A DNA stretch of 64,000 bases from Symmetrospora coprosmae (GCA_008802785.1 VUYT01000013.1:1-64000), one strand, 5' to 3'. Shown: positions 1 to 11,551, counted from the first letter of the stretch. Notes: generated by a model not told the origin, from the letters alone. Program-made: numbers and translations.

Positions 1-51
1 GGAGATACCTCGCCCCCCCCGTATTTTCCCATTTTTTTGCAGTCAAAGAGC

Positions 52-79
52 CTCCCCCCCCCCCGCCCCCCCCCCCCCC
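52..79. repeat. poly-C low-complexity tract
   Basis: Positions 1-80 are dominated by long runs of C, almost unbroken from 52 to 79. This is simple low-complexity DNA with no coding signal. Homopolymers of this length are prone to length errors in sequencing, so the exact length should not be trusted. Confidence 0.8.
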
Positions 80-511
80 GCGTGGAGATCCTCTTGCGCA
101 GTTAGAGCAGCTTACAGAAGCTTGAGCTTGAAGGCGGTCGTTGAACGCCATGGCTCGAGAGCGTCACATGCGCGCGCGTCTGCATGTGTGGGCGCCCCAG
201 GTATCCGCTCTTCTTCCTACAAACCCCATCGTCGGGCAGAATATGCGACTGGGCACGTCGACTGCTCCGTAGCTTCCGTAGTCAGACCGGAACCACCGCT
301 GCAACACCATGTCAGCCCTTGCCCGCTGGATACGGGCCAAGTTTGTGAATGATGAATCCGCGGTCATACTCCTCAGAGGGTGCCTCTACGGCTGGCACCC
401 GTACCAAGCCCGCTGACTATCTGCGCTCGACCATCCCAGACTATCTTTCGCAATGCTGCCCGTTCGCGAACAGGCTACTTCGTCGGCCTCTCCGGGCTAG
501 CCTTCGTCACC

Positions 512-1582
512 ATGAGCGCTCTCGGTCCGTGCCTCCTGATGCCCCCACGGACGCTTGGTACACGGGCTGAGCATAGCTTCGGACACGCAGGCTTCACACT
601 ATCCATCGTCCGAGAACCTTCACGGTATCTCGGCCAGTGTTCATCCTCTTCCGCAGCATACTTCTCCTTCGTGCCCTTCCCGACGCTCAAGCGATGCCTC
701 TGCTCGCTCTACACGGCCATCCAGACATCGAGCTCAGATCACTCCAACGCCAGCTATACCTTCTTCTCTCAGCTACTGCGTATTGGGACCATCTTCGTGC
801 CCATCGTCGCCTTGGAATCGCAGCGACAGACCAAGTTCTGGGCGAGACGCGGGATCGACCTGTTCATGCTCATGGCGCAGGCTCTGAGCGGGGCAGTGAG
901 CATCCCGCTCTACTTCGCCACTGTGTCCCACTACGAGGATGCGGGAGGGACCGCAGGTAGACGGGTGGTTACCAGGCCGGAGCACGCCTGGACAGCGCTC
1001 ATAAGTACCCTCGTCGGGTACTGCCTTCCGCTCTTATACGGCGTCCAGACGGACTGGAGCAACAATGCCATCTCGCTCTTTCTCGGCTTCCCACTCTACA
1101 TCATTCTGCTCAATCGCGTCCTCCCGCCCCTTGTCCGCCGCTCGCAACTATTAGCAAGCGGCGTCCGCCCATCGCTGCCCATCTCGATGGCGGCAACACT
1201 AGCAGGCGTGCTGTCGGCCGATGCCAATTTCAAGCTGCTACTCAGCGGCATTTCCTTTAAGCAGGTCTTCTGGCCTTATATCGCCCCGCCGAGCACAACG
1301 CGAGATCTGCACATTCTCCTCGTGCACGACTACCTCTTTGTGTCAATTGCTCTGGCCAGCTATGTACTCTGTCAAGGTCCTTCGCGAAGGACTTTGCTAG
1401 CTCGCGGAAAGGAGGCAGCCGGTATATTAGCGCAAGCGGCTGTCTTTGGGCCAACAGCCGCGATAGCGTGGATGTGGGCAAAGGTCGAGCTGGACAGGGA
1501 GATGGAGGACATAGCACGCGAGAGCGCAGGAGAGAGGCAGCGATTACTGAGCGACGACAGGACGGGCAGCCGGAGGGAGTGA
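512..1582 (+). CDS. multi-pass integral membrane protein, function unknown
   Basis: A reading frame open from 380 to a TGA at 1580-1582; ATG at 512 is the first well-placed start inside it (about 356 aa). At least four hydrophobic stretches follow one another: one starting LFMLMAQALSGAVSIPLYF, one at LISTLVGYCLPLLYG, one at NNAISLFLGFPLYIILL, and two near the C-terminus. The tail is charged and likely cytosolic. The layout loosely recalls small fungal membrane proteins of the PaxA/AtmA type found near terpenoid clusters, but no terpenoid genes are present, so this is only a resemblance. The N-terminus is unsettled: an ATG at 309 opens a short reading frame that could be an upstream exon, but I could not find a join that keeps the phase. 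Confidence 0.5.
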   Translation: MSALGPCLLMPPRTLGTRAEHSFGHAGFTLSIVREPSRYLGQCSSSSAAYFSFVPFPTLKRCLCSLYTAIQTSSSDHSNASYTFFSQLLRIGTIFVPIVALESQRQTKFWARRGIDLFMLMAQALSGAVSIPLYFATVSHYEDAGGTAGRRVVTRPEHAWTALISTLVGYCLPLLYGVQTDWSNNAISLFLGFPLYIILLNRVLPPLVRRSQLLASGVRPSLPISMAATLAGVLSADANFKLLLSGISFKQVFWPYIAPPSTTRDLHILLVHDYLFVSIALASYVLCQGPSRRTLLARGKEAAGILAQAAVFGPTAAIAWMWAKVELDREMEDIARESAGERQRLLSDDRTGSRRE

Positions 1583-1902
1583 GGGTTTTCCCAAGTATAG
1601 AGGACGTCGAGTCAGTTAGTTATATCTTCGTGATCTGAAGCGGATCAGAAGTTAGCAAGGCAGCGCGGCCAGGATGCAGAGTGATCTGAGTACTCGTTGT
1701 ATTATTGCGTAACGAGGATGTAGAGGGAAGTACGAAATGCTAAAATGTGGTAGGAGGGCGGTCGTGATACAGCGCGTGTTGACAACATGGACTGACGGAC
1801 GCGCGCAGCGAGTTAGATGCGAGCCGTGGGACGGACGAGTGGCGTGGCTACATTTGATCTATAGCGAGGCAGACGCATGCAGGCAGCGAGGAGACTGGTC
1901 GT
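1583..1902. other. intergenic: convergent 3' ends
   Basis: Lies between the 3' end of the membrane protein gene and the 3' end of the H3 gene. It presumably holds both 3' UTRs and terminators. No coding frame, RNA gene or repeat was recognised. Confidence 0.6.
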
Positions 1903-2757
<855 letters not shown>

Positions 2758-3703
2758 CGTGTATCTACTTTGTGTGTGTCTCTGTGTTGTTTGTGTGGGG
2801 TTGTCGATATACGATTTATATATCGATTTCTATCGAGTTGAAGCGGAGTCAAGAGGAGGAGGTGGAATTCCAGCCCGACTTTGGCTGGCTTGTTTTGCTG
2901 CTCCAGCTTTCAGCTCGAAGGGGTGGCAGGTTCAGGATTGGACGGGGACGCCACCGGCAGGGAGGGGAGTACGACGCCCCTGCGCTCGCGGGAGCAGCGC
3001 CGTACGTCGCCTGAGCAGGGGGGCGGCCGATTTGCTAGATTTCCGTAGATGGCCAGATGGAGGTCCCTCAAAAGGGATGATATAGCAGTACAGGAGGTAT
3101 CAGAATGTAGATGTACACGTTTTAGACTCAGGTAGCTATCTATCTTGTCCATAGCGTTGTTCGAGTCCGAGCAATGGCTGTTTCCGTGGGGCCTTGAGAG
3201 GGTCCTCTCGACATGCTCGCCTCCACCTTTCCGCTGCCGATACAAACAGCCACGACAGCTGGGCAGGCAAGACATGGGCAGCCGCCGATGTGTCCTATAA
3301 CGCGTACATGCTACAGAGGATATTCCTGACCTCCTTCAGAGCGCCATCGTCCCCTGTCTCGAGGGATCTCGTCTACGCGTATGCATGAAACCAGTCGCGT
3401 TGGGCGGGGGCACGGGGCACGTTTTCCGACCGAGGATACATCGAGCCACAACAAACACAGGAAAAGATGCACGTGAAGCCTGTAGGTGATGCTCCGGAAG
3501 AAGCGCTTAGAATCATGTTGTGCAGCTCTGTCAGCCCTCGAGCATCTCGCGTGCAGTGTTGACGGTGTGTACAACGAAGAAGGGGTCCGTGCTCAGTCCG
3601 ACAGCAAAGGCGATGTGGAACGACGGCCAGGGAGACTGTTCTTGCACGATTACAACATGGGCGGCAGAGCACGGGGAGGGACAGAAGGGCTTATGAATTG
3701 ACG
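2758..3703. promoter_or_regulatory. H3 upstream region, about 0.95 kb
   Basis: Region between the H3 start codon and the 3' end of the F-box gene. The first 100 bases upstream of H3 hold a GT/T-rich stretch and an AT-rich stretch near 2809-2832 (tatacgatttatatatcg), the most AT-rich part nearby and a reasonable core-promoter candidate. I looked for a divergent H4 gene and found none. The rest shows no supported gene. Confidence 0.4.
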
Positions 3704-4068
3704 CTACTCGAGCGGGGTGAGCTGCACAAGCCCGCCTGCGATAACGAGCCTGCGCTGGCGCAAATACCGGCGGACGAAAGGTGGTCGATCGCGATCCTGG
3801 TAGATTGGCAGTCCGTCTGACTCCCAGCACTCCTCGCAACTCTTGTTATCGTGGCCGAACTTGCACTCGGGCTCGACATGCTTGCGGCACGGGAAGTACT
3901 TGACAAAGTCAAAGTCGCATCTGTACACCCGCATAAAGTGGCAGGCCGCAGCACATGCCGGCATCAGCTTCAGAAGGCCAACCTGGATGACCCTGAGCTT
4001 ACGCACAGGTGCTGTTGTGTTAGCCTGGGGTATGTCTCGTCCACGCTGGTGATGAAAGACAAGCCGTT

Positions 4069-4123
<55 letters not shown>

Positions 4124-5830
4124 GATGCGGGGTGCATGTCCTCTGCCATCGGTGGCTCGAATCGGTAAGCGATGTTGCGGTCGTCGAGTATTGCTCGGAC
4201 TGCCTCGACTGCCGAGCGAATTTCCTTCATTATCTTTGGTACATCCTCCTCGATGAGACTAGTGAAGTCCAGAAGGTGAGCGACGGCCTCGAGCGTTGGC
4301 TCGAGAGGTTCCGAGCTTGGGTCCCATGAGCAGCGGAAGAATCGACTACAGTCCAGCTCTTTGGCCTCTTCAATGAGCGAGTGCAGGGTGCCGCTGGTCA
4401 CCGGGTATTCCCCAGCAAGATAGAGGTTCTTGACCTGGAATGTGATGTGCTTTCTGATCTCCTTCCAATCGAGGGTCAGGGAGAGGCTCCGCAGACACTG
4501 CGTGCGCTCTGTCTTCGTGAGCCAGTATTCCAGGCCGTAGAAGAAGTCGTCCAGCCGCCATCTGAGGTCCCACGTAGGCGGACAGACGAAATTGATGTCC
4601 ACCACGCACACGCTTGGGGGCAGTGGGACGAATTGGAAGACGTCGTATGTGGACGAGTCGGTAACCAAGGAGGTGAATTGAAGGGTGCCGACATTGGGGA
4701 AGAAGGGCAGGAGGTCTCGGACGAGAATCTGTGCCGGATCCGCGAGGGTTTCTTCCGCGATTCTGGTGAAGTAGTAGTCGTCCATCGAATAGGGGGTAAG
4801 CTCGATGCTAGTGAGCAATGGTAGCTGGCAGGACGCGCTCTGTTGCGGAGCGTCGGACCCGGGAAGAGCACTGAAGAAGTCGGCAAAGTGCTGTACGTTA
4901 CAAGGCTCTAGAATGAGCCTCGTAAGACCCCTGAAAAAGGAGAGGGAGAAGATGCTGCCCAGCTGGAATTGAAAAGGCGGATCATCTTCCTTGTCGACTG
5001 TCGCAAGGTAGCGGAATTCGAGAGCGTGTACTTTCTGTGCCGGCGATCGGAAGAGATCCAGCCAGGTACCGGCGTGGCTGAGCCACGCGATCTCTGCCAA
5101 GCTCTCTAGCATGCGCTCGCGATCACCGCAGCCTACAAAAGCTATAGTGACGGTTCCTGCGACATTCTGGAGCAGCTTTTTGATGCTAGCATGTCCAATG
5201 CTGGTGGTCTCGCACAAGAAGAGGGTAATCTTTGTGAGACGGGTGCAGAGCGATAAGGAGGGGAAGAAGTAATCGAGGCTATGGCTGTTAACGCAAGTGA
5301 GGCTCAAACTCCGGAGACTGGAGGCTTGGCTAGCGACGAGTACCTCCTGCGCTTTGCAAAGGTCGGGTTGAGAGGCGTCCCAGGAGACTAGCGAGATTGA
5401 TAGGCTGCGAAGCTTGATGCCAAGGCCGTTGAGGCTCTGTCCGAGCGCCCGAGTTTGTCGAAGCGCTACACCTTCTCGGTCCTGGTAGCTGCCAATGTAA
5501 GCGTTCTGGAAGAACGCGTCTTGCGCGATGGGCCGCAAAAGCTGACAGACTAGCGACAGACTTGCGAGAGTGGGCCTGGAGAGATAGCAGCAGATTTCTT
5601 CGAGGATTTCGGTGGGCAGGCGAAGGAAAGGGGAGTGGCGGCGAGCCGCGACCTTGGACGACGATTTTGGCGAGGACTCTCGCGGAGCGAGCTGTACACG
5701 GATACACGGGGGTTGTGAACAGGAGGATGAGAATAAGCAATTAGTGCGCTTCGGGGATGCTTACCTTTGGGCTTGTCTGCGCGTCATCTTGAGCCATGGG
5801 CGCCGCCGTCGCGTCTTCCGTCGCTGCCAT
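3704..5830 (-). CDS. F-box protein with poly-Asp linker and Cys/His-rich C-terminus
   Basis: Probable substrate receptor of an SCF ubiquitin ligase. Exons 5765-5830, 4007-5691 and 3704-3920 join in phase to 655 aa. The start is the ATG at 5830; an in-frame ATG at 5797 is an alternative. The F-box motif follows about 40 residues in (LRLPTEILEEICCYLSRPTL then ASLSLVCQLLRPIAQDAFF). A long Leu-rich region comes next, with recurring LRSLSL-type segments like degenerate LRRs. Near residue 560 is a pure run of 18 Asp encoded by a hexanucleotide repeat. The last exon carries CDFDFVKYFPCRKHVEPEC and KFGHDNKSCEECWE, a cluster of Cys and His that may bind zinc. The last intron (3921-4006, GTGCGT donor) is inferred from phase; reading through it would give a shorter, unrelated tail. 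The target protein cannot be told from sequence. Confidence 0.8.
4069..4122. repeat. hexanucleotide microsatellite (atcgtc)9 coding for Asp18
   Basis: Nine perfect copies of a 6-bp unit, read on the minus strand as GAC/GAT codons, giving 18 consecutive Asp in the F-box protein. The perfection implies recent expansion and likely length polymorphism. Confidence 0.9.
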
Positions 5831-6097
5831 CGTTCTCCGCCCCAAGGGAGATCCCACAGGAGATTGTCCGCCGCCCCCCTCGCACAGTGTAAGTGATATG
5901 TGCACTCCTGTGTGCTCCTGACCTGCAGCAGGCCTGCTTGCGGATGTTTGGTGGATATCGCAAGTGCGGTGCGTCCGGAGGCAAGAGGCAGTCACTCGTC
6001 GGTCTGGCCGGGGCCCTTCGGAACAACCGCCGCCGCAGCCTGCTCGACTGCCCTTGTTCTCCTGCACCCATACTCCCAGCTCCTGCAGGTCGCCGAT
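5831..6097. promoter_or_regulatory. divergent promoter, F-box gene / acyl-CoA-synthetase-like gene
   Basis: About 270 bp separate the two outward-facing start codons (5830 minus, 6098 plus). The sequence is open in several frames but encodes nothing recognisable. It probably serves both genes. Confidence 0.5.
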
Positions 6098-8094
6098 ATG
6101 GAGCTCGTCCTGGACAGTCTGAGCGTCATCCTCCTTGGACTGGCAACGCTGCTCGCGCTCGTCCACCTCGTCCTCCTGCGCAAACCGGATCCCTCCGTGC
6201 ACCCTCTCCTCCTCGGACGTCAGAGCGAGCTCAGCAAGGTGGGCAGCACGGCAGTGCCAGCTTCAATGCCAGCGGAACACTGACGGGACACTGTGCACAG
6301 GTTCGCAAAGAGCGCGAATCACCTGCGTTCGTCTCTGCATCTGCAGGACTGGGCGGGCAGGCAAAGCAGCAGCTCAGAGGGAGCACATCCGTCCATGCCG
6401 CCATCCGAGGTAAAGGCGTCTCGCTCGTCCTCGGCACCGGAGCACGGCAGCAGAGTCTGGATGGGCGAGTTGGAGCACTCGCAGAGATCCTAGCAGCTCA
6501 AGGCATCGACACAGACCGCGAACTTACAGTCCGGCTCGAAGATGCCGCAGGTCCGTCCGCGCGCTCGCACACGTGTCTTGCCAGCCTGCAGCCAGGCACA
6601 AGAACGCGAACGTCCGAGACTGACTGGCCTGTGACCACCCTTTGCGCATCCCACAGACGCCTACGTGACAGCACTGGCAGCTTCAACCTACTCAAGCAAG
6701 CCGCCTCTTCTCCTCTCCAACCCTGCTGCGATAGCGTCCCTTCCCTCACTCTCCTCACCCGTCTTCATATCGACTCCCGAGGTCCGCCTACTTCCACCGC
6801 CTCCAACAGGCTCTCGCGATCCAGCACATGTGTATCTCATCAACTCGGGTGCACAGGCAAGTATCCATCACGCCAAGTTCTTTCCGGAAAGATGGGAGCT
6901 GCAGCGCAAGATCAACCTGGAGGATCTGCCAGACATCGAGACAATCCCGGAGAAGACTGAAACAGGAGATTCCGGCGATACCTTTGCCAGGATGGTGACA
7001 GATGGATCTTCTGACAAGGAACCGACCGTTGCCGATGTCACGCATCAGGTGCGCTATCGCTTCGTCTACCGTCTGACCTCCGGCAACTCTGACTGGCGAT
7101 GTTGGTCGCCAGAACCTACTCGGCGGAATCGTTTCCATCCTATCCCTCTTCCCCGCTAACGAGCGCATCACATCGCAAGACCGCATTTTGTCATTTGAGA
7201 ACGCGTCCACCCCCTACGGCATGTCCGTGGCAATGGCGGCGTCGAGCGCCGGCGCAAACTTGCGGTTATGCACCCCATCAAAAGGCATCACGATGAAGAA
7301 GAAGAACTTCGCACCCAGTATTATCTTCTGGTGAGCCAGCGCGGACGCGAGCAGCAAAGGGCCGTGTGTGCTATACTACAAGCTGATCGCGAGCCGCGCA
7401 TGGACCAACCGATAGCTCGCCGAACGAGCTCAACGCGATGCGCATGTCGCTGCGGAGTGCCTTGCCAAAGGAAGGTCTGCTTCTTCCCCTAGCTATGGCC
7501 ATCAAGCGATCGACGTTACGGGCAGGCAGCATCAGCAAGAGCACGTTCTGGGACCGCTTCATCTTCTCCAAGTTCAGCACGGCAGTCGTTGGAGAGGATC
7601 TTCGGGCCATCATCTGCTCCGCTGACGAGGGCAGTGAGTGGTAGCGACGCTTCTGGGTGCTTGCAGGCACGGACAGGACTGACGGCAGTCAAACGCCTTC
7701 ATGCACAGACGCACCCAGCAATGAGAGCCTGGAGTACCTGCGCCTCGTCCTGGGTGTACCGATCGTCGTGGTCCTCACGCACCCGCTCGTCGCGGGACCC
7801 GTCACGACGACAATGATGCATGACCTGCAGCAGTTTGCGAGTCTGGGCGAGTATGCGCATCTGGGCGCGCCATGCGCAGGCATCGAGTGCAAGCTCGTCG
7901 ATGTGCATGAGGTGGACGTCAAAGCGGGAGTGTACAAGGGCGAGCTTGTCCTTCGGGGCCCGAGCGTCGTCAAGCACGCTTCGACTTTGCAAGGAGTGCA
8001 GCGCATACAGTCGACCCCTGACGGCTGGCTTAGGACCCGCGTGTGGACGGAACTGCGCACCAACGGGACTCTGCGGGCAGTCAAGGCGTGCTGA
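6098..8094 (+). CDS. membrane-anchored AMP-binding (acyl-CoA synthetase-like) protein, divergent
   Basis: Exons 6098-6238, 6301-6550, 6657-7048, 7113-7330, 7416-7633 and 7667-8094 give about 548 aa. The N-terminus has one transmembrane helix (LDSLSVILLGLATLLALVHL) followed by HPLLLGRQ, as in fungal long-chain acyl-CoA synthetase relatives. Later segments match the adenylate-forming fold in order: NLVGGIVSILSLFPANERIT, ILSFENASTPYGMSVAM, FWDRFIFSK, DLRAIICSADEG, GELVLRGPSVVK and DGWLRT. The glycine-rich ATP-binding motif (S/T-G-S-T-G-x-P-K) normally found before them is absent; its place holds INSGAQAS. There is also no C-terminal catalytic Lys domain after DGWLRT. It may be catalytically weak or a binding protein. 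The join between the fourth and fifth exons is the least certain; an extra exon could lie in 7331-7415. Confidence 0.6.
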
Positions 8095-8313
8095 GGGGGA
8101 GTGGCTGAAGATTGGCGTGCAGACGGGTTGCGCACAAAAGGGACACTTCAGTAATGGCGTGCTGAGAGGAGATAGGAACATGCTTGTCGATGTTGTCTTA
8201 TAGCTCGACCAAGTTATTGTATGACGCAGCAGTCCTGAGAGAACACGCTCGCTGAAATGGTGCACACCCTTGCTCTTTCCCCCACACGGAGCTTGCTTGT
8301 GCGTTCACACAAG
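8095..8313. promoter_or_regulatory. SYF2 upstream region
   Basis: Short intergenic stretch of about 220 bp upstream of the SYF2 ATG; it must hold the SYF2 promoter. An in-frame ATG at 8257 would add 19 residues, but the ATG at 8314 opens the typical basic, Ala-rich start and is preferred. Confidence 0.4.
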
Positions 8314-10250
8314 ATGGCACCAAGCAAGAAAGCAGCCGCAGCAAAGAAGGCGGCAGCGACGCGTGCTGCAAAGAAGGAAGCAGCCGCAGCAGCAGCTGGC
8401 AGCGTCGAGCAACAGCAGGAGATGGAGCAGGAGCAGCCAGAGCAAGCCGGAGAGGCGGCAGAGGCCGGAGCCTCCGAGCAGCCAGAGGATAGCAGAGCAG
8501 AGGACACTGCTCAGAGCACCAGGAAGAGCAGACGTGGTGCTGCTGCTGCTGCTGCTGCTGATGCTGCTGCTGATGCTGCTGCTCCAGCGGCAGCGACGAG
8601 GACCTCGAGACGCGGCAAGGCGGCTGTCGCTGTAGCTGCTGCCGAGACTGAGCTGGAACCCAGGCTCGAGGACGAGCCGCAGTCTGTAAACAAGATGGAA
8701 CAGCCAGCGACGACGGCGTCTGTCACCGAGGGGAAGCCTCCTGTCGATGCGGCTGATGCAAAGCCAGCCAAAGCACCCGCCTCAAAGGCCGCGCCGGCCG
8801 CTGACATGACAGCAGAATCGTCGAGCGCCGGCTCCACATCACTGCCGGACAGCCTCGTTGCGACCACGTCTACCCACGGTCACTCGATGGTCGACTCAGT
8901 CATGACTGCCGCTTCCGGCGCTCCTGACATCCTTGGCGTCGTCGAGGCGCGCGAAGATGAGGATCTGGCCGTGGACGACACCGAGCCGCCGCCAATGGAC
9001 CGGGAGGAAGAGCGACGCTTGCGAGAGCGGCCAGCAAACGCACACGTCAGCGCAGAAGCCATGCCGCCGCTTGCTGAGAGCGGCAGTATGCCACGCGCAC
9101 AGCAAGCGACAGCGTCTCGCATGCAGGCGCAACTCGAGGAGCGGCGCGAGGTGAATGAGCCCATAGGCCAGCTTGCAGGGATCCAGGAGCCACAGAGCAG
9201 CGGAGATGCACAGGGAGAGGAGGCAGACGGTGATGCCAGTCTTCCTGGGAGCCGGGAGGATAGGATGGCAAGGATGAATGCCCTTCGCAAACGGATGGTG
9301 AGGCCCCGGTCCGACGTGAGAGCCTGCCAGTCGGCCATACAGACAGCACTGCTGACCCGACATTCTCTCTGAACTGACTATGCACACAGAACGATTCGGC
9401 ACAGGCAAACCGACGTGAAGTGATTGCTGCCCAGAACGAGCACCGCGCGGCCATTGCCGAGTCCAAGCGGCTCGAGCGCAAGCGCAAGCAGGCAGAGGCC
9501 ATGGGCGAGAAGCTCGACGCGCTCGAGACGGGCGAGGACCTCGAGCGAAAGCGGAATTGGGAGTACAGCCTGGAAGACAACGAGCGGTGGACAAAGAAGC
9601 AGGACCGCAAGGAGCGCCGTGCGGATCACGGCTTCAAGGACTTTGACGAGTCGGCCAGGCGCAAGTACAAGCGCGACATTGACACGTTCAAGCCCGACCT
9701 CGAGGCCTACCGGAAGCAACGAGAGGCAGCTATCGAGTACGGCCTGGCTGTCGAGGGGTCGACATCTTCAATGGCCATCGAGGGACCCTCCGGCAGTGGC
9801 AGCAGGGAGGTCGTTCAGGGATCATCGGCGGGAGGTCAGATGATTCCTGGCGGGGAGCTGCTCTACAGGGATGCGAGCAGTTTCGTCTACGCGGACCACA
9901 AGCCGTCAGACGATGCCATCGACAGGGTTGTCGGGCAGATCAACCAGGAGTGCGTGCCGCTGCGGGAATGCTTGCGTGCTACCTCCGCACTCTCGCTGAT
10001 GTCGTTGCTAACCTCACAGCATCGACAAGCGCTCCAAGCGCTCCCGAGTCAGGGTCGAAGACGACTCCGATATCACCTACATCAACGACAAGAACAAGGT
10101 GTTCAACAAGAAGCTCGAACGGTACTTCAACAAGGTGAGTCTCTGGTCTTTCGCATGCCAAAGATGCTGGCCTAGCTAATACTGCTACACTTCCGCCCAA
10201 AGTACACAAGCGAGATCAAGAACAACTTCGAGCGTGGTACAGCGTTGTAG
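8314..10250 (+). CDS. SYF2: pre-mRNA-splicing factor SYF2
   Basis: Component of the Prp19/NTC complex of the spliceosome, nuclear. Exons 8314-9297, 9390-9949, 10020-10134 and 10203-10250 join in phase to 568 aa. The C-terminal half is a clear family match: ERKRNWEYSLEDNERWTKK, HGFKDFDESARRKYKRDID, FKPDLEAYRKQRE, ADHKPSDDAIDRVVGQIN, then DITYINDKNKVFNKKLERYF and YTSEIKNNFERGTAL at the end. The N-terminal 330 or so residues are a low-complexity Ala/Lys/Glu-rich extension, so the protein is about twice the usual family length. Part of that extension is encoded by a GCT/GCA triplet repeat near 8538-8583. A second copy of the last three exon segments lies 1.9 kb downstream. Confidence 0.93.
8538..8583. 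repeat. GCT triplet repeat coding Ala runs in SYF2
   Basis: Interrupted tandem of GCT codons, with GAT codons inserted, giving Ala-rich runs in the N-terminal extension of SYF2. Confidence 0.8.
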
Positions 10251-10852
10251 AGGCTTGTACGGTGTTTTGGCATCCATTGTCTGCTCCCTGCACCACCCAC
10301 CTGTGCAGTCTGGCGCGTCCAAAGCCAAGAGGGTGTTGACTTCATTACCGAGACTGGGCTGTAATTAGTAGCAAGACCTCTACCGCTACAGCTTCAGCAT
10401 CGCATGCGAGTTGCACCAGTAGCTGTTCAGCGGACTGCGGACTGCTGGCGGTCAGCCGATCGGGGAGGTCCATACTCGAGTAGGGCCTTGCATCCGAGGG
10501 GGTCCTTCACGAGCGGGGCCGGGCTGCGGGACTCGACATTCGACATGCGACGCGCGACGCGACGGCACGGGCCCCTGCGGAGGCGATTGTGGCGTAGAGT
10601 AGAGGGTACGAGCATCGTACCGTACCGCGTAGGTGTAGCACTCGCTTCGACATGTTGGGTTACAGAGATAAGCAGGACCAGCTCCTCTTGATTCTGGAGG
10701 CGTCTTTCAGGGGGTCCGCTTGCCACAGCGTTTCATTCTCGACTGCCTAGGCTCGCTTCTTGCCTCTCGTCCAACTCGTTGCATCACCGCTTCTCGTTCA
10801 GAAGCTCGATGACTGCCCTATACTCTGCTAGGCCGTGCGGATAGCTTTCGCA
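10251..10852. other. intergenic, no gene recognised
   Basis: About 600 bp between the SYF2 stop and the ATG of the next ORF. It has no supported coding frame and presumably holds the SYF2 3' UTR and the next promoter. It is part of the segment flanked by the two SYF2 3' ends. Confidence 0.5.
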
Positions 10853-11548
10853 ATGCTCCAGTTCCTCGAAGCCATTTTCAAATCCCCGCCGCACCCGCTT
10901 GATCAATACAGTCCGGCAGTCACGAAGCCGAAGACGACGCAGGACTGGCTGGAGAACATCATGTTGCTCGACCCGTGGATTGTATCTGTATTCGGCGACG
11001 TCTTGAGGATCGACGCGCCCGCTGAAACGGAAGCCCGCCCGCTTTGGCTGGGACGGACAGTTGCGGCAGATGCAGCCGCGAGACGCCACTTCAAGGAAGC
11101 CCGGGTAGGTCTAGCCACCACTCGTCTGCTCGCCTGTTTTATCACATTACCGTCACTGATACCACAGCGTTGCTGGTACGTGCATGATCTCATCCAGGAT
11201 ATTATGCGCTCCAACCTCCGAGATCTCGCAACGGTGCTCGAGAAGCACGGCTCCGCATCCAGGCTCGGCCCATACATCGACGTACTGGTACCCATCCTCC
11301 GAATAAACATCTGCAGAGGTGGCTCGTTCGAGGACCACCGTAGCAAACAGCTGCTCGACCTTCTCAAAGGCTGGCGTGCAGAGGCGAGGGCGACCATGAG
11401 TGAGATCTTGTCCATCGACGAGCCGGGGCGCCTCCTGCTGCACGACTTCGCCTGGCCACAGGACGACTGGAGGATTCGCTTCTCGAGGGAGGAATACTGC
11501 CTCTGGGAAACGAATCTCCTCGCAAAGTTGCGTGCAGCGAGCAAGTGA
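10853..11548 (+). CDS. hypothetical protein between two SYF2 3' ends
   Basis: An ORF from ATG 10853 to TGA 11546-11548, not recognised. About 231 aa if read straight through, or about 210 aa if an in-frame segment near 11105-11167 (GTAGGT donor, CTGAT branch, CCACAG acceptor) is removed as an intron. The composition is ordinary for a soluble helical protein, with segments such as TTQDWLENIMLLDPWIVSVF and YVHDLIQDIMRSNLRDLATV. There is no signal peptide, transmembrane helix or metal motif. It sits between SYF2 and the duplicated 3' end of SYF2, so it may have arrived with the rearrangement. It might be a fragment of a larger gene. Confidence 0.5.
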   Translation: MLQFLEAIFKSPPHPLDQYSPAVTKPKTTQDWLENIMLLDPWIVSVFGDVLRIDAPAETEARPLWLGRTVAADAAARRHFKEARVGLATTRLLACFITLPSLIPQRCWYVHDLIQDIMRSNLRDLATVLEKHGSASRLGPYIDVLVPILRINICRGGSFEDHRSKQLLDLLKGWRAEARATMSEILSIDEPGRLLLHDFAWPQDDWRIRFSREEYCLWETNLLAKLRAASK

Positions 11549-11551
11549 CGG

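Noticed and set aside
3150-3180. A GTTCGAGTCC string resembling a tRNA B box; a similar GTTCGAATC occurs at 46799.
   Set aside because: No matching A box, acceptor stem or anticodon arm could be drawn around either site.
2758-3703. Expected divergent histone H4 partner of H3.
   Set aside because: No H4-like sequence in any frame of the upstream region; H3 stands alone here.
5794-5799. A CCATGG site gives overlapping ATG codons on both strands, as if the F-box gene and a plus-strand gene shared their start codons.
   Set aside because: The plus-strand frame from this ATG is short and unrelated. The acyl-CoA-synthetase-like protein has its natural start with the membrane anchor at 6098, and the F-box gene more likely starts at 5830.
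8538-8583. Short direct repeats that might be a CRISPR array.
   Set aside because: It is a triplet repeat inside a coding exon of a eukaryotic gene, without spacers.
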